Below, in pieces: positions 23,765 through 32,258 of a stretch of 64,000 nucleotides of DNA. The first letter of the stretch is position 1. Each line of letters opens with the position of its first letter. The notes beneath the pieces were generated by a model that saw nothing but the letters and a program-made list of their open reading frames with translations, ran no database searches and had not been told where the DNA came from. The translations under genes were made by a program, and so were the position numbers. Origin of the DNA: JBIQKZ01 sp044464765 (GTDB lineage: Bacteria; Pseudomonadota; Gammaproteobacteria; Burkholderiales; Burkholderiaceae_B); NCBI GenBank assembly GCA_044464765.1, contig JBIQKZ010000015.1, forward strand, positions 1 to 64,000. Direction: 5' to 3'.

Positions 23765-25152
23765 CCACCGGCTTTGCCTCCCTGCCCCTGTCGTCGGCCA
23801 CGCTGGATAACCTGGTGCAACTGGGCTATACGGAAATGACGCCCATCCAGGCGCAAAGCCTGCCGTTGATCCTCGAGGGCAAAGACCTCATCGCCCAAGC
23901 CCGGACGGGCAGCGGGAAAACCGCCGCGTTCGGTCTGGGCATCATGCATTCGCTGAATCCAGCCTGGTTCGGCGTCCAGGCTCTGGTCTTGTGCCCCACC
24001 CGTGAACTTTCCGAGCAGGTGGCCCTGGAAATACGCCGTCTGGCCCGTGCCGTTGACAACATCAAGGTGCTCACGCTGTGTGGCGGAACGCCTATCCGTC
24101 CGCAACTCGAATCCCTTCAGCATGGCGCCCACATCATCGTCGCCACCCCCGGCCGCCTGCTCGATCATCTCGAACGCGGCAGTGTCGACTTTACAGGGTT
24201 GAGAACCCTGGTTCTGGACGAAGCAGACCGCATGGTCGACATGGGCTTCTACAAGGATATCGCCGTCATCGCGAACGCATGCCCACGCAAACGCCAAACG
24301 CTTCTTTTTTCAGCCACGTATCCCGACTCAATCCGTAAAGCCAGCGCCCGCTTCCTGAATCGTCCCATCGAAATCAAGGTCGAATCCACGCTCCATGCCA
24401 GTCATGCCGAACAAATTTTCTACGAAATCCGGCCTGATCAACGTCTGGAGGCCGTGACCCGTCTATTGCAGCATTTCCAGCCCGTTTCCACCTTGGCTTT
24501 CTGCAATACCAAGGCCCGCGTGCGCGACCTGACGCAAGAGCTTTCGCGTCTGGGTTTCAGCGCCCTGGCGCTGCACGGCGACCTGGACCAGCGGGAACGC
24601 GAAGATGTTCTGGTGCAATTCGCCAATCAGAGCTGTTCCGTGCTGGTGGCCACCGACGTCGCGGCGCGCGGTCTGGATATCCAGACGCTCGATGCGGTCA
24701 TCAACGTGGATGTCACCCAGGACACCGAAGTGCACATCCATCGCATCGGCCGAACCGGGCGGGGCTCGGAAAAAGGCCTTGCGCTGAACTTAGCCTCGCC
24801 TGACGAAATGCGCTGGGTTGACCTGATCGAACAATACCTGGGCACTGCGCTGCACTGGCAACCGCTGAAGCAGTTGAAAGCCGCCCAGGGCCGGCGCATG
24901 TCCGCCCCCATGGTCACGCTGTGCATACAAGGGGGCAAGAAAGACAAGCTGCGTCCGGGCGATCTGGTCGGCGCACTGACCAAAGACGCCGGCCTATCGT
25001 TCGACCATCTGGGCAAGATCAACGTCTTCGAGTTTGTCACTTTTATTGCGGTAAAGCGCGAGATCGCCAACGACGCCCTCGAGCGGCTGGCCGGCGTGAA
25101 CATCAAGGGCCGCCGCTTCAAAGCGCGGTTCATGTCACCCGACGGGGCTTAA
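23761..25152 (+). CDS. dbpA: ATP-dependent RNA helicase DbpA
   Basis: DEAD-box helicase of 463 aa. The motifs are in order: Q motif (MTPIQAQ), Walker A (ARTGSGKT, 47-54), PTREL, TPGR, DEAD (153-156), SAT, ATDVAARGLD and HRIGRTGR. The last 75 residues form the DbpA RNA-binding domain (GGKKDKLRPGDLVGAL to IKGRRFKARF). That domain targets hairpin 92 of 23S rRNA and makes the enzyme specific for large-subunit assembly. The start is GTG, overlapping the pirin stop by 4 bases. Confidence 0.95.
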   Translation: MTTGFASLPLSSATLDNLVQLGYTEMTPIQAQSLPLILEGKDLIAQARTGSGKTAAFGLGIMHSLNPAWFGVQALVLCPTRELSEQVALEIRRLARAVDNIKVLTLCGGTPIRPQLESLQHGAHIIVATPGRLLDHLERGSVDFTGLRTLVLDEADRMVDMGFYKDIAVIANACPRKRQTLLFSATYPDSIRKASARFLNRPIEIKVESTLHASHAEQIFYEIRPDQRLEAVTRLLQHFQPVSTLAFCNTKARVRDLTQELSRLGFSALALHGDLDQREREDVLVQFANQSCSVLVATDVAARGLDIQTLDAVINVDVTQDTEVHIHRIGRTGRGSEKGLALNLASPDEMRWVDLIEQYLGTALHWQPLKQLKAAQGRRMSAPMVTLCIQGGKKDKLRPGDLVGALTKDAGLSFDHLGKINVFEFVTFIAVKREIANDALERLAGVNIKGRRFKARFMSPDGA

Positions 25153-25174
25153 ACGACCATCGCCCGGCTTGTCC

Positions 25175-25387
25175 TTAAGACAGATTGTCCTGCGCCCAGG
25201 CCTCACACTCCAGCGCCAGGGCCATCACGCACTTGATGATCCCCGTTTCAGAGTTGCCTTGCTCGCGCATGATCTGCGTGTATATTTCCAGGCTTTGCAC
25301 CGTGGGGAACCAGTCGTGCTCGGGCTGGAGCTCCAGCCCGTCAGTATGTTTGATATTGCCGTTCGGCAAAATATACCAGGCGCTCAT
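25175..25387 (-). CDS. Small uncharacterised protein translationally coupled to ribA
   Basis: Protein of 70 aa with no signal peptide or membrane segment. It is acidic and aromatic-rich (MSAWYILPNGNIKHTDGLEL, then EHDWFPTVQSLEIYTQIM). I do not recognise a family. The start codon overlaps the ribA stop (ATGA), and codon use resembles its neighbours, so it is very likely a real gene made together with RibA. A link to riboflavin synthesis is only positional. Confidence 0.7.
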   Translation of the reverse strand: MSAWYILPNGNIKHTDGLELQPEHDWFPTVQSLEIYTQIMREQGNSETGIIKCVMALALECEAWAQDNLS

Positions 25388-25986
25388 TCTTTATCGAGCA
25401 CTGCGGTCTTGAACCAATGACCGAGCTTGGCCGCCTTGGTTTGCAGATAACCCTCGTTATAGCGATTGCGATTGACCTCGATCGGTATGCGCTCCACCAC
25501 CTCCACCCCCAGATCGCGCATGGCATCGACTTTGCGTGGATTGTTCGTCATCAGGCGCAGCGACTTGACGCCGAAATGATCCAGCATGGGTTTGCATACG
25601 TCGTAACGGCGCATGTCGGGCGGAAAGCCCAACTGTACATTGGCCTCGACAGTATCAGCCCCCTGGTCTTGCAGATTGTAGGCGCGAATCTTGTTTACCA
25701 GGCCGATGCCTCGGCCCTCCTGACGCAAATATAATATGGCTCCCCGCCCTTCAGCGGCGATGGCCTTCAAGGCGGTCTGCAATTGCGCCCCGCAGTCGCA
25801 GCGCTGGCTGAACAGGCCGTCTCCGGTCAGGCACTCAGAATGCACGCGCGCCAGCACCGGCCCGCCTTCGGCCAAATCGCCAAGCGTGACCATGACATGT
25901 TCTTTGCCCGTTTCCGGCACGACAAACGCATGCAAGCGGAATACCGCCCACGGCGTAGGTAGATTGCAAGATGCGACGTAATCCAA
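25384..25986 (-). CDS. ribA: GTP cyclohydrolase II
   Basis: First enzyme of riboflavin synthesis (200 aa); it opens GTP to a diaminopyrimidine phosphate, releasing formate and pyrophosphate. The zinc ligands Cys52, Cys63 and Cys65 lie in ECLTGDGLFSQRCDCG. RQEGRGIGL and the closing KVDAMRDLGVEV are standard. Homology begins at the TTG used as start (encoding MDYVASCNLP); no in-frame ATG exists between it and the upstream stop codon. The protein is stand-alone, not fused to a RibB domain. No FMN riboswitch is apparent in the 240 bases upstream. It is followed by an overlapping 70-codon gene. Confidence 0.94.
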   Translation of the reverse strand: MDYVASCNLPTPWAVFRLHAFVVPETGKEHVMVTLGDLAEGGPVLARVHSECLTGDGLFSQRCDCGAQLQTALKAIAAEGRGAILYLRQEGRGIGLVNKIRAYNLQDQGADTVEANVQLGFPPDMRRYDVCKPMLDHFGVKSLRLMTNNPRKVDAMRDLGVEVVERIPIEVNRNRYNEGYLQTKAAKLGHWFKTAVLDKE

Positions 25987-26230
25987 TGGAGTTCTCTGGG
26001 TGATTTCGCTGGATATTCAAATGCGGCAGTGCACGATACAGCGGTCTAATTCATAACGGCCAAGAGGTCAAGATTAACATTTTCATCGGCAGCACGTTCG
26101 CGACAAGGCATACAACAAGCAGCCGGGTCATGCCGTTCATTCACATCGATCGGTCAAACGGAGAACCATCACCCGTTCTTGTTGCGTTGCCGCATAGATG
26201 CTAGTAACGTGCTGACCGGCGTCAATACGA

Positions 26231-26992
26231 CTAGAGGAGATTCTGGAATGCTCCCGGGTCGACGGCTTCGGTCCAGGCGTCGGCTGACAATGAGGCGCGG
26301 ATGCGGGCAACCGCCTGGGAGCGCAGTTGCGAGACCCTGCCTTCGGTCACACCCATGACAGCCCCGATTTCCTTTTGGTTCAGGTCTTGTTCGAACTGCA
26401 ATGAAAGAAGCAGTTTCTCGCGCTCGGGCAAATCCTGAATGGCCGCCACCAAAGCATTGCGCAAGCCACTGGACATCAGGTGGGACAGTGGATCCGACCA
26501 ATCCGCCTGACCCGCCCCGCTCAGCCCCTGCTCGCCACTGCGCTCGCCGGACTCGCCAAAACCCTTGGACAAATCCTCGTAATGGACGACCTGCACGCCT
26601 CGCGCATCTTCCAGCAACTTTTGATAGTCGTCCAGCGGCAACGCCAACTCGTCGGCAATCTCTTGCTCGGAAGGTGTACGCAAGAGCCTGTGATTCAGTT
26701 GGTGAATAGCCTGCTCGATGGCTCGCGCCTTGCTGCGCACGCTGCGCGGCAACCAGTCCTGGCTGCGCAGTTCGTCCAGCATGGCGCCGCGAACGCGCGC
26801 AGTGGCGTAGGTTTCAAACTGCGCATCGGCGGTTTGCTGATAGCGCCGCACGGCATCCAGCAACCCCATCATTCCGGCCTGCATCAGGTCGTCCAGTTCG
26901 ACACTGGCAGGCAACCTGGAAATCAGTTGCAAGGCCACACGACGAACTAAAGGGGCGTACTGCCCGATCAGTTGGTCCTCGGAAATAGACAT
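26231..26992 (-). CDS. fliA: Flagellar sigma-28 factor FliA
   Basis: Alternative sigma factor of 253 aa that transcribes late flagellar and chemotaxis genes and is held by FlgM until the hook is complete. Region 2 contains LDDLMQAGMMGLLDAVRRYQ and FETYATARVRGAMLDELR. Region 3 has PSEQEIADELAL, and region 4 ends with LNQKEIGAVMGVTEGRVSQL. The ATG at 26992 fits the family N-terminus (MSISEDQLIGQYAPLVRR); a longer frame adds 62 unlike residues. It is divergent from flaG, with which it shares a 240-base region holding a sigma-28 promoter aimed at flaG. Confidence 0.97.
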   Translation of the reverse strand: MSISEDQLIGQYAPLVRRVALQLISRLPASVELDDLMQAGMMGLLDAVRRYQQTADAQFETYATARVRGAMLDELRSQDWLPRSVRSKARAIEQAIHQLNHRLLRTPSEQEIADELALPLDDYQKLLEDARGVQVVHYEDLSKGFGESGERSGEQGLSGAGQADWSDPLSHLMSSGLRNALVAAIQDLPEREKLLLSLQFEQDLNQKEIGAVMGVTEGRVSQLRSQAVARIRASLSADAWTEAVDPGAFQNLL

Positions 26993-27111
26993 GCGAACGT
27001 TTTGGCAACCAAGAGAAGTGAAGTCAGCCTGACATTGTCCTCCTATCCACCAATCCAAGCGCAGGGATAAACACAGACTTTCCTTTGTTATTCGAGCTAT
27101 TGGGACCAGCC

Positions 27112-27138
27112 TAAAGTTTTGCCCACTGCGACCGTAAA
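27112..27138 (+). promoter_or_regulatory. Sigma-28 promoter upstream of flaG
   Basis: TAAAGTTT (27112-27119), exactly 11 bases, then ACCGTAAA (27131-27138). This matches the FliA consensus TAAAGTTT-N11-GCCGATAA at nearly every key position. It lies 93 bases before the flaG start and probably drives flaG and perhaps the fliDST genes. Confidence 0.85.
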
Positions 27139-27230
27139 CAAAACGTGAATGCCATGGCCCAACGGCACGCGCCCCCAAGCGCGCAGCCTGCGTGCCCGGC
27201 CCCGACCTCCTTCACTCAAAGGATAACGTC

Positions 27231-27617
27231 ATGGTCAACCCGCTTGTGTCGGCTGCCACCACGGCGGCGCCTAATCCGCCGGCCCTCGAAATGGAATCGC
27301 CTGCTCTGGAGTCCGCCCGAACAGTCACGGCCTCTGCCCAAAGTGCAAACACGGGCGCCGCCGCCGATAAACACCAGGGTGGTACAAGCCAGCCGGCCAA
27401 ACCAATGGAACAGGTTCTTGAAGAGCTCAACGGTAGCCTGAAGGCCTGGTCCACGGGTATGCGCTTCGATTTCGACGACGATGCGCAACGCGTAGTGGTC
27501 TCGATCATCGATAGCGCCACCGGCGAAACCCTGCGCACCGTGCCCAGTGACGCCGTTATCCGGGTAGCCAAGATGATTGTCCAACTGCAGGGCAACGGCA
27601 TTCGTACTCAGGCCTGA
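27231..27617 (+). CDS. flaG: Flagellar protein FlaG
   Basis: Protein of 128 aa. The N-terminal half is a low-complexity Ala/Pro/Gln region. The C-terminal half is the FlaG domain (MRFDFDDDAQRVVVSIID, then TLRTVPSDAVIRVAKMI). FlaG proteins affect filament length and glycosylation-linked assembly in several bacteria, with no enzyme activity known. AAAGGATAA precedes the ATG at 27231; the frame is open from 27192 with only a GTG. It heads the fliD cluster and lies behind a strong sigma-28 promoter, in the place where related genomes have flagellin nearby. Confidence 0.9.
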   Translation: MVNPLVSAATTAAPNPPALEMESPALESARTVTASAQSANTGAAADKHQGGTSQPAKPMEQVLEELNGSLKAWSTGMRFDFDDDAQRVVVSIIDSATGETLRTVPSDAVIRVAKMIVQLQGNGIRTQA

Positions 27618-27741
27618 TCCCGCAACGCGCTTCGCAGCCAGCCATCAATCATCCAAAAAGCCTCGTGTTACGGGGCCTGTCGTCCGAATTGGCGCAGCAA
27701 GGCGTGCAGGATAATAGCTGTATCAAACAAGGGATTTCATC

Positions 27742-29139
27742 ATGGCCATTTCGTCAATTGGCGTCGGCTCGGGTTTACCGCTAGAAGACTTGCTCAAAGA
27801 TTTACGCAATAGCGAAAACACGGCACTGGCGCTTATTCAATCCAAACAGATCACCGCCGAGAACCGCTTCTCGGCTTACGGCAAGATCAAGAGCGCCATC
27901 GAGGCGCTGCAAACCGCCGGTAAAACACTGGCCAACGACCAAACGTATGGCGCGCTAAAAACCACCGTGGGTGGCGATGCATTCACCGCAACTGCCAGTT
28001 CCAGCGCGATCGCGGGCAAGTACAGTATCCAGATAGAAACGCTGGCCAGTTCGCAAACACTGGTCACACAGGGGGTTGCGGATCGCACTTCGGCTCACGG
28101 TGTCGAGGGCGTCATTACCTTTACCCTAGGGGACGGCACCGAGCAAACCCTGGACCTAACCGGCAAAGACACATCCATCAATGGCCTGATCCACGCAATC
28201 AACACAAGCGATCCCAGCCTGGGCCTGAGCGCAACCGTGATCAACGACGGCGACGCCCAAAACCCTTATCGCCTGATGATTACCTCTGAAGCCACCGGCA
28301 CCGCTGCGGCTATCGCCCAGATCACCGTCAGCGGCAATGCCGATCCCGAAAACGCCCTGCAGAACCTGCTGGGCTTTGGCGCCGCCTCGCCCGACTCCAG
28401 CGTACAAGAGCAAGCAGCCACGAATGCCAAACTGTACATCAACGACATCGCCATCACCCGGCAAGGCAATACCGTCGAAGGTGCGATCGAAGGGGTAACC
28501 TTAACGTTAAGCAAAACCACCACAGAGGCCTCTTCTCTGGCGGTCGCCCGTGATGACTCTGTCACAGAAAAAGCGGTAACGGCATTTGTCACGGCCTACA
28601 ACAGCCTGCAAACCACCATCAAATCGCTTACCTCGTATAACATCGACACCCAAAGCAGCAGTGCCCTCACTGGCGATAGCCTGGCGCGCCGGGCTCAAAC
28701 CCAGGTGCGCGATACGCTAAATGTATCTTCTTCGTCGGGGGCTATTCGCTCGTTGGCGCAACTGGGCATCACCACCGACCCCAATACCGGCCTGTTAAGC
28801 GTCAATGCCGAAACCCTGAAATCGGCGCTTACCAGTCATCTGTCCGATGCCCAGGAACTCTTCGCCGGCCAGAACGGCCTTGCCTCGCGTTTGGCAACGG
28901 TCGCCGACAGCTTTCTGCGCAGCGACGGGCTTCTCAGCAGCGCTACCGACGGCGCCACCCGAAACATCCAGGACTTGAAAGACCAATACGACGCAACTTC
29001 GGCCCGCATCGACGCCAAAATGGAAAACTACCGCAGGCAATTCACCGCGCTGGATAGCATGGTGGCCCAGATGAACTCCATCAGCACCTACCTTACCCAG
29101 CAACTCAGCATGCTCGGCAACCTGAATAAAGAATCATGA
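27742..29139 (+). CDS. fliD: Flagellar filament cap protein FliD
   Basis: Hook-associated protein 2 (465 aa). It caps the growing filament as a pentameric or hexameric plate and folds incoming flagellin. The N-terminal segment (SIGVGSGLPLEDLLKDLR) and the C-terminal heptad region (DQYDATSARIDAKMENYR to LTQQLSMLGNL) form the coiled-coil leg. Variable D2-D3 domains lie between. Length is normal. CAAGGGATTTC precedes the ATG. The stop codon overlaps the fliS start (ATGA). Confidence 0.96.
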   Translation: MAISSIGVGSGLPLEDLLKDLRNSENTALALIQSKQITAENRFSAYGKIKSAIEALQTAGKTLANDQTYGALKTTVGGDAFTATASSSAIAGKYSIQIETLASSQTLVTQGVADRTSAHGVEGVITFTLGDGTEQTLDLTGKDTSINGLIHAINTSDPSLGLSATVINDGDAQNPYRLMITSEATGTAAAIAQITVSGNADPENALQNLLGFGAASPDSSVQEQAATNAKLYINDIAITRQGNTVEGAIEGVTLTLSKTTTEASSLAVARDDSVTEKAVTAFVTAYNSLQTTIKSLTSYNIDTQSSSALTGDSLARRAQTQVRDTLNVSSSSGAIRSLAQLGITTDPNTGLLSVNAETLKSALTSHLSDAQELFAGQNGLASRLATVADSFLRSDGLLSSATDGATRNIQDLKDQYDATSARIDAKMENYRRQFTALDSMVAQMNSISTYLTQQLSMLGNLNKES

Positions 29140-29588
29140 CCTACTCCCCCACTCGACGCGGGCCGCAGCGTGCGGGTCCTGCCCAGGCCTACGCCAACAT
29201 CGGCCTGGAAACCAAAGTATTAAGCGCAAGCCCCGAACAACTGATCACCCTGCTGTTCGATGGCGCGTTGGCCGCAATCGCCAAAGCCCGCCTGTATCTT
29301 CTAAATGGGAACATCGAAGGGCGCGGCCTGGCTATTTCGAAGGCCATCGATATCGTCGACTCAGGGCTTAAAGCCAGCCTGGATATGGAAGCCGGCGGCG
29401 AACTTGCAAGCAACCTGGCTGCCACTTACGACTTGGCGATCCGTAATCTTTTACTGGCAAATCTAAATGTGGACATCGAGAAACTAGATCTGGCGGCCCG
29501 CCTGCTTGGCGACATCGGCGATGCCTGGCGCACTACGGCCGCATCCGGCAAACCCAATACCTCAAGAACTGAATTATTCCCAGTTTAG
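29136..29588 (+). CDS. fliS: Flagellin export chaperone FliS
   Basis: Four-helix cytoplasmic chaperone (150 aa) that binds the flagellin C-terminus and prevents early polymerisation. YANIGLETKVLSASPEQLITLLFDGALAAI at the N-terminus is the family hallmark. It overlaps fliD by 4 bases, so expression is coupled. Its client flagellin gene is not in this window. The N-terminal 18 residues are richer in Arg/Pro/Gly than usual. Confidence 0.95.
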   Translation: MTYSPTRRGPQRAGPAQAYANIGLETKVLSASPEQLITLLFDGALAAIAKARLYLLNGNIEGRGLAISKAIDIVDSGLKASLDMEAGGELASNLAATYDLAIRNLLLANLNVDIEKLDLAARLLGDIGDAWRTTAASGKPNTSRTELFPV

Positions 29589-29662
29589 TATCATTTGCTT
29601 GCAATTTTCCCATGCCGCCTTCATTATATAGTCACCGGACTCCTATTACGGCGGTGCCCCAT

Positions 29663-29998
29663 ATGACCACATCAGACCCGATACTGCGTCAGTACGAACT
29701 TATCGCCGACATTGCCAGCCACATGTTGGAACTGGCTCAGGCGAACGACTGGGAGGCTGTTGTCGTCCTTAGCCACCAATACCAGGAAGCTGTTGACAAT
29801 TTGCGCGCGCTGCAACCGCTCACCAGCGCCGACCGGCTTGCTCGCCGCGAACTGCTCACCCGCATACTGGATCACGACGCCCGCATTCGCAGCCTGGCGT
29901 CTCCTGAACTGGAACGGCTTGGAACCTTGCTGGGCGCCACGAAACGCCGCCAGTCGGTTCTTGAAACCTATTGCGGGCCGGCCTTTACCAAGTCATGA
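29663..29998 (+). CDS. fliT: Flagellar chaperone FliT
   Basis: Small helical protein (111 aa) that escorts FliD to the export ATPase and, in enteric bacteria, also inhibits FlhDC. The sequence is all-helical with charged heptads (LRQYELIADIASHMLELAQA, LGATKRRQSVLETY). Assignment rests mainly on size, fold and place directly after fliS. The ATG at 29663 fits better than an upstream in-frame ATG at 29612, which adds 17 unlike residues. It overlaps the next gene by 4 bases. Confidence 0.8.
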   Translation: MTTSDPILRQYELIADIASHMLELAQANDWEAVVVLSHQYQEAVDNLRALQPLTSADRLARRELLTRILDHDARIRSLASPELERLGTLLGATKRRQSVLETYCGPAFTKS

Positions 29999-31383
29999 GC
30001 TCAAGCGGGCCCCCCGGACTGGGAACGCTGCTGATCCAGCGGCTCGATGCGGCCCTGGGCATGACGCTGGGGCAACAAACAATGCTTGTGGCAGGCGCCC
30101 GCCCCAATGCAGTCATGCAGCCGGGCATCGCTGCAGGCGCCGGCGCGCCAGAGAACCCTGTATCCCGGCATCCCCGCGAATCCGTCGACAAAGCGTTAGG
30201 CCCAGAGCAGTCAGGCGCTCAGCGCTCGCGTGGCAATGCCGAACTGCAGGTCAACGCCGCACGCTCTCTGCCCTCCTTTGCTTCCTTATCAGCCGACAAC
30301 GGGGCCACGCCGTCTGCCCCAACCACCCTGGGACACACGGCCCGCGCCATCCTTGCTCTGCTGCACGCCTTTCCCGGCAAAGCGCCTGCCATTCAGGGGC
30401 GTACCCCGCTGCTACCTGCCGGCACGTTCCTCCAGAACACCCTGGCGTCCGGCAGCCCAGCCAATGTATCCGGTGGGCAGGCAAACCAGGCAAGCACGAC
30501 ACCCACAGCCGGCTCACAAAACACAGCCCAGCAAGGCGTCCCTTTGCAAAGCAGCACCGCAAGCAATACCGTACTGCCAGAGCAACTAGGCCGCGCCCCC
30601 AACGGCGCGCCTGCCATGCCGATCAGCCAAGCGGCAACTGCCCATTCGGGCCGTGCTGGCGCGCTGCCCGCCCTGATACATGTATCGGCGGCGCTTCCAG
30701 CCCCGTCCAGCTCGCCCTTGGCAATGGCATTTTCATCCGCCCTGGCGCAAGCGATTCAAACCAGTGGTCTTTTCTACGAATCTCATCTGGGGGAAGCAAG
30801 CTTCGGCCGGCAAAGTGTTGAAAGCCTGCGCCAAGAGCCACAGGCAAACCTTGCCAGGGCAGCCGAAGCCGGCACGCAAACCACCGCGTCGCGAGCACCC
30901 GCCTCGCCAGAGGGCACGCCATCTCAAACACCAACCACCACATCGTCGCTTTCGCTATCGGGCATCCATCCAGAAACGCATTTACTGGTGCGGCAGCAAC
31001 TGGAAACCCTGGCAAACCAAAGCCTGGCCTGGCGCGGTGAAGCCTGGCCGGATGCCCCCATGGAATGGCAAATAGAGCACCCTCCCGGCAGCCACGGCTC
31101 TACCATCGACGAACCCGACACCCATTGGTCCACCCAGATCACGATCGAACTGCCCCGTCTGGGAAACGTCCAGGCCAGGCTCAGCCTGAATGACTCGGAA
31201 ATCGTCATGCGAATCGTGGCACCGCAGTCGGCCGACCTTCTTAGACAGGACACCGCTACGCTGCGTGAAGGTTTCAGCGGTGCGGGGCTGATATTAAGCG
31301 GGGTGTCCATTCTGCACGCCGAGCAGGCACAAACTGCTGCCGGGCAGCATTCTGACCCCATACCACCTGACACGGCAAACTGA
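29995..31383 (+). CDS. FliK-like protein with hook-length control C-terminal domain
   Basis: Protein of 462 aa. The first 330 residues are low-complexity and rich in Ala, Pro, Gln, Ser and Thr, probably unfolded. The C-terminal part (WSTQITIELPRLGNVQARLSL, then LREGFSGAGLILSGVSIL) resembles the Flg_hook/FliK substrate-switch domain. A second, more typical fliK lies at 37583. Paired with the FlhB-like gene that follows, it may form an accessory switch pair. The ATG overlaps the fliT stop (ATGA), and the 3' end overlaps the next ATG, so the genes are coupled. Function of such paralogues is not settled. Confidence 0.75.
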   Translation: MSSSGPPGLGTLLIQRLDAALGMTLGQQTMLVAGARPNAVMQPGIAAGAGAPENPVSRHPRESVDKALGPEQSGAQRSRGNAELQVNAARSLPSFASLSADNGATPSAPTTLGHTARAILALLHAFPGKAPAIQGRTPLLPAGTFLQNTLASGSPANVSGGQANQASTTPTAGSQNTAQQGVPLQSSTASNTVLPEQLGRAPNGAPAMPISQAATAHSGRAGALPALIHVSAALPAPSSSPLAMAFSSALAQAIQTSGLFYESHLGEASFGRQSVESLRQEPQANLARAAEAGTQTTASRAPASPEGTPSQTPTTTSSLSLSGIHPETHLLVRQQLETLANQSLAWRGEAWPDAPMEWQIEHPPGSHGSTIDEPDTHWSTQITIELPRLGNVQARLSLNDSEIVMRIVAPQSADLLRQDTATLREGFSGAGLILSGVSILHAEQAQTAAGQHSDPIPPDTAN

Positions 31384-31673
31384 TGAACCACAAGCCCGAC
31401 GCCCCAGACACGAGCCGGCGTAGCGCTGTGGCGCTACGCTACGATACCGGTGATACGGCGCCACGCGTCGTGGCCAAGGGATACGGCGCCTTGGCGGAAA
31501 CCATTATTCGCACCGCCCGTGAGAACGATCTTTACATTCATGACTCGCCCGAGATGGTGGGCCTGCTGATGCAACTGGATCTCGATCAGCACATTCCGCC
31601 GCAGCTCTATCAGGCAATCGCCGAACTGCTGGCTTGGCTGTATTCGCTTGAAACCACCCAGACTAAAACCTGA
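31383..31673 (+). CDS. FlhB-like protein, cytoplasmic domain only
   Basis: Protein of 96 aa matching only the C-terminal part of FlhB/YscU (VALRYDTGDTAPRVVAKGYG, then YQAIAELLAWLYSLE). The membrane helices are missing, as is the self-cleaving NPTH motif: the residues before AVALRY are Ser-Arg-Arg-Ser. It therefore resembles the cleaved FlhB C-terminal fragment made as a separate protein. Such FlhB-like proteins occur in many flagellar clusters and in B. subtilis (YlqH) can partly replace the FlhB cytosolic domain. Its ATG overlaps the stop of the preceding FliK-like gene by one base. Confidence 0.85.
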   Translation: MNHKPDAPDTSRRSAVALRYDTGDTAPRVVAKGYGALAETIIRTARENDLYIHDSPEMVGLLMQLDLDQHIPPQLYQAIAELLAWLYSLETTQTKT

Positions 31674-31693
31674 CCTACGCAGCCCGCTTGCCG

Positions 31694-32029
31694 TTACACC
31701 GGCATGCTGGCAATTTCCTGATAGGCCGCCACCAAGCGATTGCGCACCTGAACAGTCGCCTGAAATGCGATACCGGCTTTTTGCATGTCGATCATGACAT
31801 CATTCAGAGACACGCCAGGCGCCCCCAGCGCAAACGCCTTGGCTTGCTCGGTAGAGCCATTTTGCATCGACGACACGCGTTGCAGGGAGCGCGCCAGCTC
31901 GGTGGCGAAACCGCCGGATACCGCTGACGAAGCCTCGGTGGTGCGCACCTCGGCACCCTGCGCGGCGTGGGTGACTGCGCGCATCTGCGCAAGCATGCTT
32001 TCGATACTGGATAACTGCGGGATCGCCAT
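31694..32029 (-). CDS. fliE: Flagellar hook-basal body protein FliE
   Basis: Rod-base protein (111 aa) that joins the MS ring to the proximal rod and is exported early. The C-terminal segment GVSLNDVMIDMQKAGIAFQATVQVRNRLVAAYQEI is diagnostic. The ATG at 32029 is preferred to a TTG two codons earlier. It is transcribed opposite to fliF, leaving 229 bases between the two start codons for both promoters. It ends 20 bases from the convergent FlhB-like gene. Confidence 0.95.
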   Translation of the reverse strand: MAIPQLSSIESMLAQMRAVTHAAQGAEVRTTEASSAVSGGFATELARSLQRVSSMQNGSTEQAKAFALGAPGVSLNDVMIDMQKAGIAFQATVQVRNRLVAAYQEIASMPV

Positions 32030-32141
32030 AAGCAAGAAATAAACAGGGTAGAAGATTCAGTAGGCATACTTTAACGGATCAACCGCCCTCTCAAGCGAAG
32101 CATCTATCGCCAAAATACCGTGCTTTTCAATGCTTGGCGCT

Positions 32142-32193
32142 TGCATGACTCACGTAATAATGCATGCTCCCCGTAACCTTGTTCCGTTGCATG
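32142..32193. repeat. Three TGCATG copies in the fliE-fliF control region
   Basis: TGCATG occurs at 32142-32147, 32161-32166 and 32188-32193, the last within TGCATGCAT. This is more than chance would lead one to expect in 52 bases. It lies between two divergent early flagellar genes, so it could mark activator sites, but no known flagellar regulator motif is matched. Confidence 0.35.
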
Positions 32194-32258
32194 CATATCG
32201 TGTTCACCATCATCCGGGCGGCGGCGCAGCCTGAACCTTTTTGTGGCCGAAATTGTCG

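Noticed and set aside
25987..26230. FMN riboswitch before ribA
   Set aside because: I could not see the conserved junction elements, and nothing in the 240 bases resembles the fold.
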